Origin: Casuarina equisetifolia
Lineage: Eukaryota; Streptophyta; Magnoliopsida; Fagales; Casuarinaceae
Direction of reading: 5' to 3'
Length of the DNA: 64,000 bases
Assembly: GCA_028551475.1 (NCBI GenBank)
Contig: CM052356.1
Coordinates: 12,985,884-13,049,883 of the forward strand
A model generated the notes under the pieces. The model did not search any database and had not been told where the DNA came from. It saw nothing but the letters and a program-made list of their open reading frames with translations. The position numbers were made by a program, and so were the translations under genes. Below, in pieces: positions 1 to 11,234 of the stretch (position 1 is its first letter; every line of letters starts with the position of its first letter).

Positions 1-300
1 CTGCTAAGTGTTGTGCTCAAATTCTATGGATGAAACAACAATTATAAGATTAAGGCATCTATTCTTCAATTTTTCCACTAAAATGTGATAACACTAATGC
101 TATAAATTTAACGAAAAATCCTATCCAACACTCTAAGACTAAGTATATTGAAATAAGACATCATTTTATTAGAGACCATGTACAAAAATGTGATGTTGCC
201 CTTGAGTTTGTGCGTACTGAGCAACGACTTGCTGATATCTTTACAAAACCCTTGGACAAAGAGAGATTCTATACTCTCCAAAGAAAACTTGAATGTTTTT
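1..300 (+). pseudogene. Copia RNase H, 3' end of pol (element A)
   Basis: This is the last part of a Ty1/copia polyprotein. In frame pieces it reads CAQILWMKQQ, then PLKCDNTNAINLTKNP, IRHHFIRDHV and ADIFTKPLDKERF, the usual order at the end of a plant Copia RNase H domain. A stop falls between the first two blocks, so the copy is dead. The rest of the element lies left of the window. The matching part of the element at 21847-32007 (minus strand, 25690-26110) reads almost the same, so both belong to one Sirevirus-like (SIRE/Maximus) family. This placement rests on motif order and LTR style, not on a search. Confidence 0.9.
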
Positions 301-810
301 GTATGAACATATTTCTTGAATTTGTTTCTTTATCTATTATGTTTTTTTATTCTCTATCATTTTACTTATATTAAGAGGGAGAACTATACACACCAATCCA
401 CTTTATCAATTCAGCTATCTGTACCTTTTTAGTAGTATTTTTTAGTTCTTTATGATCGTTCACCTATGCTATAACATGCTCTTTTTGCTTATGACAGAAA
501 AAGAGGAGAAAGTACAAGCACATGCATGTTCCATTTCTGACTAAATAGGGTAGAAAATGGGATGACTCTCTAACACACTAAATGTAGGTGATACTTTTTT
601 GGTATATCATGAATATTGGTTACTTGGATGTTGTCATGAATATTGATTAGTTACTTGCCCATGTTTTACTTATATATTGACTCCTATTAAAAACATATTT
701 CCTGGTGGTTTATGCTCAAACATCTAGAATGCCATGAAAGACATATATTAATCACTTCATTAATGACATGTGCTATTATATGTTCAAATTTTGAAAGCTT
801 TTTCATCATA

Positions 811-826
811 AAAAAGGGAGAGATTT
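811..826 (+). other. Polypurine tract of element A
   Basis: A run of purines (AAAAAAGGGAGAGATT) sits directly before the LTR that starts TGTAAAAAAG at 827. The same purine run stands at the equivalent place in the minus-strand copies (near 16577 and 25126). It would prime plus-strand DNA synthesis. The 500 bases between the pol end and this tract are non-coding 3' sequence. Confidence 0.75.
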
Positions 827-1107
827 TGTAAAAAAGATATGTTTTGTTGTGACAAATTTTGGTTGCATATAATATATATACATTTTTCATATGTTTATGT
901 GCAAAATTAAACAACAAGTAAAAGGTGTGCAAATTATAATATCAATTAATGATATTATAAAGTGGTCAAGTTCCTACTTTTCTATAAAACGCAACCTCAT
1001 ACATACTAAAAAAGGAATATTTTTATGCAATAAAAATTGATGGAATATTAGTTGCATAACAATTCTTTTAAGGAAAAAGTGATGCTGGATTTTATATATT
1101 TGTATGC

Positions 1108-1329
1108 CACTTGAAGTCCATTAGAGGACTAATCCAAGCCTGCATGAAGTAGGCCACTCGGAGTCCACATAAGGACTAATCCAAAGCCCACTTAAAGCAA
1201 GTTGACTAAGGCTTAATTAAGAGTTGATCTAAAGCCACCTTAAAGCATGCTGACTGAGGCTTAATTAAGAGCCAATCAAGAGCCCCCCTAAAGAAAGTCA
1301 GTTAAGGCTAACTTCAAAGCCAATCCAAG
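1108..1329 (+). repeat. Tandem array inside LTR A
   Basis: Two copies of a unit ending GGACTAATCCAA(A)GCC are followed by about three copies of a 48-bp unit containing AAGGCTTAATTAAGAG and TTAAAGCA. The array occupies the LTR slot that holds unrelated arrays in the sister LTRs. Confidence 0.7.
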
Positions 1330-1533
1330 CCTCACTCACAGCTAGCTTATTCAAAAACAACATCACATGATTTATTAGACCAAAGTACTTGGTTAATTAG
1401 GTCTCTCAACTGAGAAGCCCTAGCCCCATTTCATGTGTTCTCGCATGGCTTTTATCTTTTTCTCTCTCTAAGCTGTCAACTCTCTAATAGGAAGATTTGA
1501 GAAAGGACTAAATGTTAGAATGGTTAATGAGAG

Positions 1534-2206
1534 TGATGTGGGAGAAACTATACCAATCCATGCTAATAGCCTAGCTTATAGGTTAAGTGTCCTAGCAATT
1601 ATAACTTTGGATCCAAGAGGCCCAAACTTGAAGGACATCCCAAAGATTCTCTAAAAATTTTGATATGTTAAAGACTCTTTAATTGTGTTGTTTTAGGATT
1701 CTTAAATTGTTAAGGTTCTTAATTATCTAGGATTTCCTTATTTGTTGTGATCCTTGATTTGTTAGGATCTTATCCCTAATTTGTTAGGATCCTATCTCTG
1801 ATTTGTTGGGATCTTGATTTGATTGGATTTTAATTTCCTTGATTTTAAGGATCTTAGATCCTACTAGAATTAGGTTTTAAGGATTCCTGATCCTTTTAGC
1901 ATTAGGTTTAGTTGTTTATTTAAAGACATTATTATTTTAGTTGTAAGCAGAACCTTATGAGAACTTTTGAGAGAACTTTTGGAGAAGTCATTGAATTTCA
2001 TTTTCTTTAAGCTTTGCCTTTTAAATTTTGTGCTCTTTACATTCTAGTTATTTTAATTCCTATACTTAAAACTATCTTTACGTTTCAGTACTTTATTTTT
2101 CAATCTTTACCTTTCCAGCCCTTTTTATTTATGAATTTCCTGTTATTATTCCATTCTAATCTTTCAATAATCCAAAAGCTCACTCCATTGCCCATTAAGA
2201 TCTGCA
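1534..2206 (+). repeat. Ty3/gypsy LTR nested in LTR A
   Basis: The segment opens TGATGTGGGAGAAACTA and closes GATCTGCA. These match the ends of the gypsy LTRs at 13380-14124 and 21065-21771, read on the opposite strand. The centre carries degenerate TTTGTTAGGATC(TT) repeats (about 1700-1860), also present in those two LTRs. The bases just after 2206 look like a decayed primer site, so this may be a 5' LTR with a little leader rather than a solo LTR. No matching target duplication was found, and the right limit of the insertion (2206 to about 2400) is uncertain. Confidence 0.6.
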
Positions 2207-3059
2207 TAAAAAAGTATTAATCAAAGCCTTAACTATAAATTGATGAAAATCTTTTCATCTTTTACCAAGAAGATACCAACAGAGGTGTCAGGTTTGACAA
2301 AAAATCCTAATGAGCTTTTGTTATTTGAATCTCATATAAAAGCTCCTCTTGATGATTGACTAAGATGACTTTTGATAAAATACTTCTGAAATCATGAGAA
2401 GAATTTGAATTTTGCTCAAATACAGCTATCTCTATCAGCTTTTATGATACTCTTTGATCTTTAGTGATATTCAGTGACACTCTCTCAAGATTATTTCTTT
2501 GTGATCACTTATACCTTGTATACTCTTGTTTATGTGCTAATTAAACTCTATACATTATATGCACATAAATATTTTTGTAAATTTGAAATCTTAACTTGAT
2601 GATATTTGGGGGTTTCGTGATTACAGCTTAGATACTAGTTCAATATCTTGAATATGCTTTTTGATAAGCAATATCCCTTATATACTTCATATTATTTTGG
2701 GATTTGCTATTGTAAAAGGTTAAGTCAACCTTCTCTTGTAATCAGCGACCTATATAACTCCTTGAGGAGGAGTTGAAAAGTTAGGAGAATGTTTTCTCCT
2801 ACTTAGTAAGGAAAAAGGACTTCAACTGGTTGAGTGGGGGGAAGAAGAGGGTGAAAGTAAGTAAAAAGGGCCAAACCACCATAACAAATTTATGTCTATT
2901 CTTACTTTTTATGTATACTTTATTTGGTTGTTTATATTTTCTTGTTATGTTATATTTGTTGTTCATTGTGAATGTTTAAAAACCATATTGATAGACCTAA
3001 CTTGAGATAACCAATTCAACCCCCCTAACCCTCTTCTTGGTTAGCCATTATACCTAACA

Positions 3060-3465
3060 CCCTCCACCTTTATAAATAGTTGTGGTCCCTTCTTGTGGTC
3101 TTAGAATGTTAAAAAGCCAACTTGTAGTGAAAAAGTTTCATGGCTCTTGTACTTTCTCTTTGTGTGCACTACACATCTCTTTCCATAAAGTCTTCCTCTT
3201 CTACCTCCTACACATATTTTCCTTCTTTCTTTTGAGTGAAAGTTAGACTGACTTGGTCATTTCAAAGAAAGGAAAGTGTTAAATGTTGCATAAAATCTTA
3301 GAATTGTCTAATTCTGTGATAGGAGAAGCCTTAAGCTTCCTAAATGTCTAATGTTAACCATCAAATGCACTGTTTGATTAAATGAGTTAAAAGGTTAGGT
3401 TGTGCCATTCATTTAGGGGTGTGACTTTCCTTTGGATCCAAACATGAATTAAAAGTCTTTGGCTT
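3060..3465. other. Unassigned spacer
   Basis: No reading frame or recognisable repeat was found here. It lies between LTR A and an old Athila-type LTR fragment. Confidence 0.5.
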
Positions 3466-3830
3466 GTTGGATGAAATCTATATGCAAGTGGACATGTTAA
3501 ATAAGTAATATAATAATGAGAAGAAGTATTATCTCACAAAGATTGATGATTACTAGCCTGACTAATTACTAACAGTAAATAACCCTATAGTTTATCTCAC
3601 AAATCAAAATAGTCAAAGATGGTTTAAAGTGATGTTCTACTAAAAACAACCAAGTCTAAATGAGTAAATTTAATAAGAAAAATATGTTAGAGCATCCAAT
3701 TTTACCATAATTATTATATATAAATTTTAATGGTATGCTTGTAAAAATGATAATACTTATTGATAACTCTATTTGATATAGGTTATTTTAATTACTTTAA
3801 GCATTATATATTATAATGTTTGTTATAGTA
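3466..3830 (-). repeat. Old Athila-type LTR fragments
   Basis: Bases 3466-3758 are a strongly diverged copy of the LTR beginning at 4080, with the shared words AAGTAATATAATAATGAGAA and GATGATTACTA. At 3759 the opposite orientation starts, with TGATAACTCTATTTGATA, the degenerate LTR start of the same family. It is an old inverted remnant. The 3831-4074 stretch is purine-rich filler without a gene. Confidence 0.55.
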
Positions 3831-4079
3831 TATTTATATTTATTTATGATTATACAAGTTTTGTTTGTTTATGTAGAAAACCCTAAAAAGAAGGAAATGA
3901 AGCAAAATAGAAAGAAAAAGAATAAAGAAAAGAGAAAAAGAAAACAAGTAAAAATAGAAGAGGTCTCACTCACGTGAAACTCATGTAAAGCAAAATGAAA
4001 CAAGGTGAAATTGTTATGTGTGGGAGCTAAGAAGAAAGAAAGGGGGGTCTATTATTGGGGGTTCTTTTATCATGAAAGG

Positions 4080-5313
4080 TGTTCAGTGAAATTTAAATGC
4101 AAATGAACATGTCGAACAAATAATATAATGATGAGAAAGATATTATCCCACAGAGATTGGTGATTACTAAGCTAACTAATTACTAATGGTGAACAACTCC
4201 TAGAATTTATCTAGCAAATCTAAATGATAGATGATAGATTAACTAACTAAATCTAAAAAATCTAAATACAAGAAATATGTTAAAGTGTCCGATTTCATCA
4301 TAACTATGAGATATTAATGTAGATTATGTATGCTTGCAAGAGGGATAATATCTACGTGATGGTAGAACTTCCTAATTTATTAACTATCCTATGTCTAGGT
4401 ATAGCAAACCTACTTAGTTCATTAACTCACTATATCTCTATATGTGAATTTAAACAAACCAAATGTATTAGGATCTATGAACATTCCCAGTTTACACCGA
4501 AAGCCACACAAATAACATGGTATATGTCTATCCATATTTAATTTATGGTTACATATTACAAGAAGCAACTGCATATCATCTCCTGTCAGTTTCAAATATG
4601 CAAATCAGATTATTCAAGTGGTAGCTAATCACTTAAAAGCATTAAACACAATAATATGTAACTTCACATAAACAAAATATCTTGCAAAACATAATAATCA
4701 TAAGATTCATACCATCATAATTAGGTTACATCGTAGCTCTAACAAAAATAAACTAAAACATAAAGAAATAATGAGGAAGAATAGAAATAAGAAATAAAGA
4801 AGGCAGTCTTGAATCCAAGAATAAGAAATTTGTCACCTTTTTTGTCTTTTCTTCAAGAAAACCTTGAATTCTTGACCTCTTTCTTTAGTTGTGCTTAATT
4901 TCCTCCTCCCCCTTCTTTTGCCTCTTCTCTTCTCTTAAATAGGGTTAGGTTTAGACTTATCTCCTATCCTAATAGAATTGGGTTTTAGAGACCTAAAATA
5001 ATTGGGTTTTGAACTCCTAAATTAATTGGGACTTGAATTCCTAACATGACTGGGTTTTCTATTTATTTAGAAAATCTAATAACAATTATCCAAAGCCCAA
5101 GCCCATCTTCACTCTCTTGATCTTGATGTTATGATTTTGCCATACAATAAGCATCAGGTTCTTCATATTCATTCCTTTTCTCCTTGCCTCCTTGTGCTAC
5201 ATAAACAAGATAAATTTAGGTAAATAAAGAGGAGTTCAAATGTTTTATCACAATTATTAAAGTTATTTATTGCCTAAAATAAGTAAAATAACTCTATAAA
5301 AATAGAGTTATCA
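4080..5313 (-). repeat. 3' LTR of the TR-GAG element
   Basis: On the minus strand the LTR starts TGATAACTCTATTTTTATAG and ends CACTGAACA. A perfect hairpin, 8-bp stem and 4-base loop, lies at 5290-5309, four bases inside the LTR edge. The short purine run before it (TTTGAGGGTTT, minus strand) would be the polypurine tract. Relative to the other LTR it lacks one 24-bp segment in the region around 5070. Confidence 0.88.
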
Positions 5314-6849
5314 AAACCCTCAAACTTAATATTTTGCTAGTCCTCGAGCAAAAATAATAAACAACATATGTTTTAGACAAAACCCCTTCATGAAATTTTG
5401 TCATAATTGCTCAAACTCAACAATTCAAAGAAAAATATAATTTTCATCCAAACACCACAATTGTTTTATAAGATAAGATAGACTCTTAACTATGTTGACC
5501 ACGTGTATGTGTGTGAGTCCTTATCTTTTCAACTATATGCATTCCAAATAGATTCACATTAATATGCAATCTCTCAAAATCTTTAACCAAACCTTATATG
5601 TTTGCTTTTCATTCCTCTCTCCACTAATGTAAGCCAATCATCTAATCAAAAATCAATAGGACTTTTATAAGCTTGTAATGTAAGGCTGGGCTAGGGGTAA
5701 GATGAAAGTCATTTAGGCTTAATTCACCCATGAACACATTACTTTCTAAGATCTCATCAAAAACTCTTGTCACTTTCTACCATCACTTTTCTCATTCTTT
5801 TCTGTCTAAAAATGCTTGATTTCACTTGGATTCTAACACTCACAAAGCCACAATCATGTTTGCATCAATAAAACAAGTAAAAGTACTAGACATGTAGTCA
5901 CTATACTCTTATCTTGCCAATCATTTCAATTACTATGCTTAATGGCTTAATTCAAAACATTGAATGGCTTAAATATGATAAGGAATGATAAGAGGATTCC
6001 ATTCTTGGGCAAATGTTGTACTTCCTTTCTTTTTTTTTTTTTGGCAGAAATGAAATACTATGCCCCACTTAATCATTGCAATCAATTTCTTCTTATGCTA
6101 TATCTTCCTTTCAACCTTTATTCATCTCAAACAAACTTCCATCCTACAAGTTAACATGTTCATGGGCGTGGGACGATAAGATAAGTTGTTCAAGACTTAT
6201 GGCTATATATATGTGGGTGTCATTAAAAAAAATGGATAAGAATCAAGGCTCAGTGGGGTGACTGGTGATAAATAAAAAGGGTTGGCTTGAAAGGCTCAAA
6301 TGATCCAAAGAATGGCCTAAATCATTTTCTCAATTAGATACAGCTTAGGATTTTGCCTTAAGAGAAAATTAAACAAATTCTAAGATTCAGGTGAGATCTA
6401 AGAAAATCACATACTTTACATGAATGTTCTCTAGAAATACACACAATTTAAAAAATAAAGGACATTTAGTGCTCAATGGGTGGATCAACATAATCAAAAT
6501 CACACTTAACTCACACCACAATTGCAGGTTTGAACAAAATCTATATCTTCCAAAGAATCACCAAGAATTCACAACATGGGATGTAATCATGACATAAAAA
6601 AAATTTCAATCAAATTTAGCACAAAGGTTCTTTCCCTACCCCCAAACTTGAATGAAGCATTGTCCTCAATGCAAAAACAAAAGAAAGCAATAATAAAGAA
6701 GAATTAGGAATGAGAAAACTCCCTTGATTGTAGGTCATATCCATATAGAGCTTTGAGGAAATGGTGGTGACAAAACTTCTAATGAAAAGACTAAAATGAA
6801 ATTGCTTGGGTTGCCTCCCAAGAAGCGCTTGCTTTATAGTTTTTAGCCA
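5314..6849 (-). other. Non-coding 3' interior of the TR-GAG element
   Basis: About 1.5 kb with no supported reading frame. On the minus strand it begins (6805-6830) with the conserved Athila linker GCGCTTCTTGGGAGGCAACC and runs to the 3' LTR. Short ORFs here are chance. Confidence 0.7.
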
Positions 6850-8480
6850 AACTATCCTAGATGTTGTTGCTCAAGGAGGATGAAACTGCAATAGTTTAGG
6901 AGACAGCTTGTGTTGTAGAACAGTTGAACACTCTTCAGCTAACCTCATTGTCACATATACTTCTAACTTCCTTTTGTTCTCCAGTATCTCTTTCAAAAGT
7001 TCTACATAACTGATCAATTAAACTAGAGCATCTGCAAAAGGAGTGTTAATGTGCAATTTTAAAGATATATCAAGGAATTCCAAAAATTGCTTATCTTTTT
7101 CATGTTGCTGGAATTTGTGGGGAGATGGAGCTGAAGGCATAAAGGGTATAGGATTTTCTGGAACAAGCTTGCTCCTAGGTGCCTCCTCAAGTTGTATGCT
7201 GACATCCTTACCTATTCTCTTGAAAATCTCCTTGTCAACATCATCTTCTCCTACTTGCTTGCCACATGTTAGGGTTATTGCCTCTACAGTATCTATAGGG
7301 CTTTTCTCCATATCGCTAGGCAAAAGACCCTCTTGTCTCTCTGAGATCATGTTAATTAATTGACCCATTTGTGCCTCTAATCTTTTGATTGATGCTTCTT
7401 GTCTTTGGAATCTCTCTTCATCGTTTTGCATCACCTTAGTGAACATGTCCTCTAAATTGGGCTTCGCCTCTTTTGTTTGCCTAAATGTTGGTTATGGTCT
7501 CATCTCATTTGGGTTACTCCATGAAAAGGTTTGATGGTTGTGCCATCCCAAATTGTATATGTTGGAGTAATAATCATTTTGTGACCTGTTAGAAATCCCA
7601 ACAAAATTAGCATAATCATTATAATGAGCATAAGGGTTACCTACTTGACATTTCGTGCTCTCATATGCTCCACTATAAAATTCAGATGATCTACTTTTAT
7701 GTCTCACAATTGGAGTATTTAGGTTGTCTATCTTGTTATTAAGAACTTCCAATTGTGCACACATTGCAGTGAAGATATCTATTCCATGGACTCCACTTGC
7801 TTGATGCATTGGTAGCCTTTCAGTAGACCATTGATAGCTATTGAATACCATCTCCTCTAAAAGCTCATATGCCTCTTCTAGCACTTTGTTGTGTAAGGAC
7901 CCTCTTGTCGTTGCATCAATTATGAAATGGAGATTTGTATTAGATCCATCATAAAAAATTTGTACCTATAACCATATAGGTAGTCCATGATGTGGACATC
8001 TCTTCAAAAGTTCCTTGAATCTTTCCCAAGCTTCATATAGTGATTCGTTATCCATTTGTGTAAAAGTGATAATATCTTTGTGCATTTTTGCAGATTTTGC
8101 AAAAGGAAAGAACTTACAAAGAAATTTCTAAGCCAAATCATTCCATGTAGTAATTGATCTTGTAGGAAGAGAATAGAGCCAACTTTTGGCTTTGTCCCTA
8201 AGAGAAAATGGAAATAGTCTTAACCTAATAGCATTGTCTATGACTCATTGTATTTGATTAGGTCACATATTTCAAGAAAAGCTTCAATGTGAGCATTTGG
8301 ATCATCATTTGGTAGCCCACTAAATTGCAAGGAGTTTTGAAGCATCTGGATGAGTGTTGGCTTGATCTCAAAGTTGCTTGCCTAAATTTCAGGCCTTTTA
8401 ATGCTTGATGTGGCATTCCAAAATGTTAGTGCAGCATAGTCTTTCAAAAGTCTATATGTACCATCATTTTTCTCCATCAT
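6850..8480 (-). pseudogene. gag of Athila type (broken)
   Basis: The capsid-like polyprotein can be followed across at least three frames from an ATG near 8480. Recognisable blocks in order are [90 protein letters not shown], a coiled stretch with RLEAQMGQLINMISERQEG, and DKQFLEFLDISLKLHINTPF with VYVTMRLAEECSTVLQHKL after it. Stops and frameshifts break it, so no intact protein is made. The part from about 7018 to 7446 is the longest open piece. No pol domain follows, unlike a full-length Athila. Confidence 0.88.
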
Positions 8481-8623
8481 TGTTACTTAATCTTTTAGCA
8501 ATAACAACTTAACAAGGAATGTAAAAAAAAATTATTTTTCTTTTTTTAAAGAAAATAAAGGCTAGATTAAACCAAGAAATTTTTTGGTATTAATATTAAT
8601 TAGCAATAAACAACCAATCCCTT

Positions 8624-8639
8624 GCAACGGCGCCAAAAA
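8624..8639 (-). other. Primer binding site, TR-GAG element
   Basis: The minus strand reads TTTTTGGCGCCGTTGC two bases after the 5' LTR, the usual tRNA-Asp-type primer site of Athila/Tat elements. Confidence 0.8.
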
Positions 8640-8641
8640 CT

Positions 8642-9899
8642 TGTTCAGTGAAATTTAGATGCAAGTGAACATGTCAAACAAGTAATATAATGATGAGAAA
8701 GATATCATCCTACAGAGATTGGTGATTACTAAGCCAACTAATTACTAATGGTGAACAACTTCTAGAATTTATCTAGCAAATTTAAATGATAGATGATAGA
8801 TTAACTAACTAAATCTAAAAAATCTAAATACAAAAAATATGTTAAAGTGTCCTAATTTCACCATAACTATGAGATATTAATGTAGATTATGTATGCTTGC
8901 AAGAGGGATAATATTTATGTGATGGCAGAACTTCCTAATTTATTAACTATCCTATGTCTAGGAATAGAAAACCTACTTAGTTCATTAACTCACTATATCT
9001 CTATATGTGAATTGAAACAAACCAAATGCATTAGGATCTATGAACATTCCTAGTTGCACTGAAAGCCACACCAATAACATGGTATATGTCTATCCATATT
9101 TAATTTATGGTTACATATTACAAGAAGTAACTACATATCATCTCCTGTCAGTTTCAAATATGCAAATCAGATTATTCAAGTGGTAGCTAATCACTTAAAA
9201 GCATTAAACACAATAATATATAACTTCACATAAACAAAATATCTTGCAAAACATAATAATCATAAGATTCATACCATCATAATTAGGTTACATCGTAGCT
9301 CTAACAAAAATAAACTAAAACATAAAGAAATAATGAGGAAGAATAGAAATAAGAAATAAAGAAGGCATCTTGAATCCAAGAATAAGAAGTTTGTCACCCT
9401 TTTTGTCTTCTCTTCAAGAAAACCTTGAATTCTTGGCCTCTTTCTTGAGTTGTGCTTAATTTCCTCCTCTCCCTTCTTTTGCCTCTTCTTTTCTCTTAAA
9501 TAGGGTTTAAGTTTAGACTTATCTCCTATCCTAATAAAATTGGGTTTCAGAGACCTAAAACAATTGGGTTTTGAACTCCTAAATTAATTAGGACTTGAAT
9601 TCCTAACATGACTGGGTTTTCTATTTATTTAGAAAACCCAACAACAATAGAAAATCTAATAACAATTATCCAAAGCACAAGCCCAAGCCCATCTTGACTC
9701 TCTTGATCTTGATATTATGATTTTGCCACACAATAAGCATCAGGTTCTCCATATTCACTCCTTTTCTCCTTGCCTCCTTATGCTACATAAACAAGATAAA
9801 TTTAGGTAAATAAAAAGGAGTTCAAATGTTTTATCACAATTATTAAAGTTATTTATTGCCTAAAATAAGTAAAATAACTCTATAAAAATAGAGTTATCA
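8642..9899 (-). repeat. 5' LTR of the TR-GAG element
   Basis: Partner of 4080-5313, highly similar along its whole length. It carries an extra 24 bp around 9640-9665 that looks like a local duplication of AGAAAA(C/T)C sequence next to AATAACAATTATCC. The terminal hairpin is at 9876-9895. The target duplication AAAGG follows at 9900-9904. Confidence 0.88.
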
Positions 9900-9926
9900 A
9901 AAGGTGAGTGTTGAGTTTGGGGCAGT

Positions 9927-11234
9927 TGATAAATAAAGAGAGAATGGAGAGAAAGGTCTCTAGAGAGTTAGAAACTATGCATAACAACACGAGTCTCAAA
10001 GAAGAGCATGATGGTTGGGCAAAAGCCAACTGTCCACCTTTTGTTTTCTTTGGTGACAACCCATTTATGGCACTTAAGTTACGTTTTTTGGCAAGTTTTG
10101 GGGTGATTTTGGTAAGAAAGGAACAAATCTACAATCTTGGTGTGATTTTCAGTAGTTTTGTAGCAATGGTGTGTGATTTCATGGTGGTTTCCAATGAAGA
10201 ATGATGAACATCGTCTAAGCTTTTTGCATCAAATCTACATGTTTCTGTGGCAAATTTTAGTGATTGTTTGGTAGACCAACACTCCGAGCACCTTCATCAG
10301 CAATTTCTGGTGATTTTCATGAAGAACAACAATGGCACGTGGCGGTGGTGCATGACAGTGTGTGGTGATACGAGACGGTGCATTTTGGCTCATTTTCTTC
10401 CCTTCTTTCTAGATAGCTCTTTCCTTCTCCTCTAATGTGTAGAAATTATGCAAAACTGGCTTGAAAGAGAAGACAATTTGGTGACAACTTAGTTGTTTTT
10501 CACTTTGGTATGTTTTCTATAATTTTCTACATTATTCTTGCATTTGTATATATTATGTTTTAGTTTATTGTGTTAAAGCTGCAATTTAACTTAATTGCAA
10601 TGGTATAAGTTGTATGATTATGGTGCTTTATAAGACATTTTATATGTGTGAAGTTGCATATTATGGAGTTTAATGCTTTTAAGTGATTAACTACTACTTA
10701 AACAATTTGATTTACGTGTTTGAGACTAACATGAAATCATATGTAGCTATTTTATGCAATGTCTAACCATAAGTTAAGATGGATAGACATATACCATATG
10801 ATTTCTATGCCTTTAAATGTAAATTAGAATATTCATAAATCTTAATGCACTTAGTTTATTTAATTCATGGGTAGAAATATAGTGAGTTAATTAGCTAAAT
10901 AGGTTTGTTATACTTAGACATAGAATAGTGAATAACTTAGGAAATTTCATCATCACATGAATAGAATCAATCTTATAAGCATGAATAATCGACATTCTTA
11001 CCTAATAGTTAAGAGAAATCAGTTGCTTTAGCATGTTTTGTTAAGCAAGTTTAGGTTAAATTTAGTTGTTTAATCTATGTTCTACCATTTTGATTTACTA
11101 GATAAATTCTTGAAACTATTCACCATTACTAATTAGTTAGCTTAGTAATCACCAATCTTTGTAGGGCAATACTCATACTTATTATTATATTACTTGTTTG
11201 ATATGTACACTTGCATCTAGAATTTCACCAAACA
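9927..11234 (+). repeat. LTR related to the Athila-type family, plus orientation
   Basis: From about 10540 the sequence matches the reverse of the LTR at 8642-9899 (for example TTTAGTTTATTGTGTTAAAG and GGAGTTTAATGCTTTTAAG) and ends ACCAAACA at 11234. Its first half (9927-10540) differs from that LTR but matches, inverted, the first half of the neighbour at 11235-12585 (shared ATGATGGTTG.GCAAAAGC and GGCGGTGGTG). Two small ORFs here (98 and 62 codons) look like chance frames in LTR DNA. Confidence 0.65.

Larger units (their letters stand above)
827..3059 (+). repeat. 3' LTR of Sirevirus-like Copia element A
   Basis: The LTR begins TG after the purine tract and ends TACCTAACA at 3059, the reverse complement of the TGTTAGG start seen in the minus-strand copies. 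It shares with them the 27-bp palindrome (934-960), a tandem-repeat slot (about 1108-1329), the segment around 2560-2640 that matches the reverse of their first 500 bases, and the terminal GGTTAGCCAT block. At about 2.2 kb it is some 600 bp longer than its relatives because a gypsy-type LTR is inserted at 1534-2206. It is the right-hand LTR of a plus-strand element whose other LTR is outside the window. Confidence 0.82.
4080..9899 (-). mobile_element. Athila-type TR-GAG element, complete
   Basis: This is a full insertion with two long LTRs, 1234 and 1258 bp, nearly identical by eye, flanked by a perfect 5-bp target duplication AAAGG (4075-4079 and 9900-9904). LTR ends are TG...CA. The primer site at 8624-8639 reads TTTTTGGCGCCGTTGC on the minus strand, typical of Athila/Tat elements. 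The interior encodes only a broken gag. Protease, reverse transcriptase, RNase H and integrase are absent, and the gag end runs straight into the GCGCTTCTTGGGAGGCAACC linker normally found after pol. It is therefore a non-autonomous element that would have needed enzymes from a full Athila relative. Confidence 0.9.

Noticed and set aside
2014-2220. 68-codon hydrophobic ORF
   Set aside because: Lies in the gypsy LTR and its edge. T-rich sequence.
9908-10435. 98- and 62-codon ORFs after the TR-GAG element
   Set aside because: They lie in DNA repeated in inverted form at 11235-12585, where the frames are not kept.
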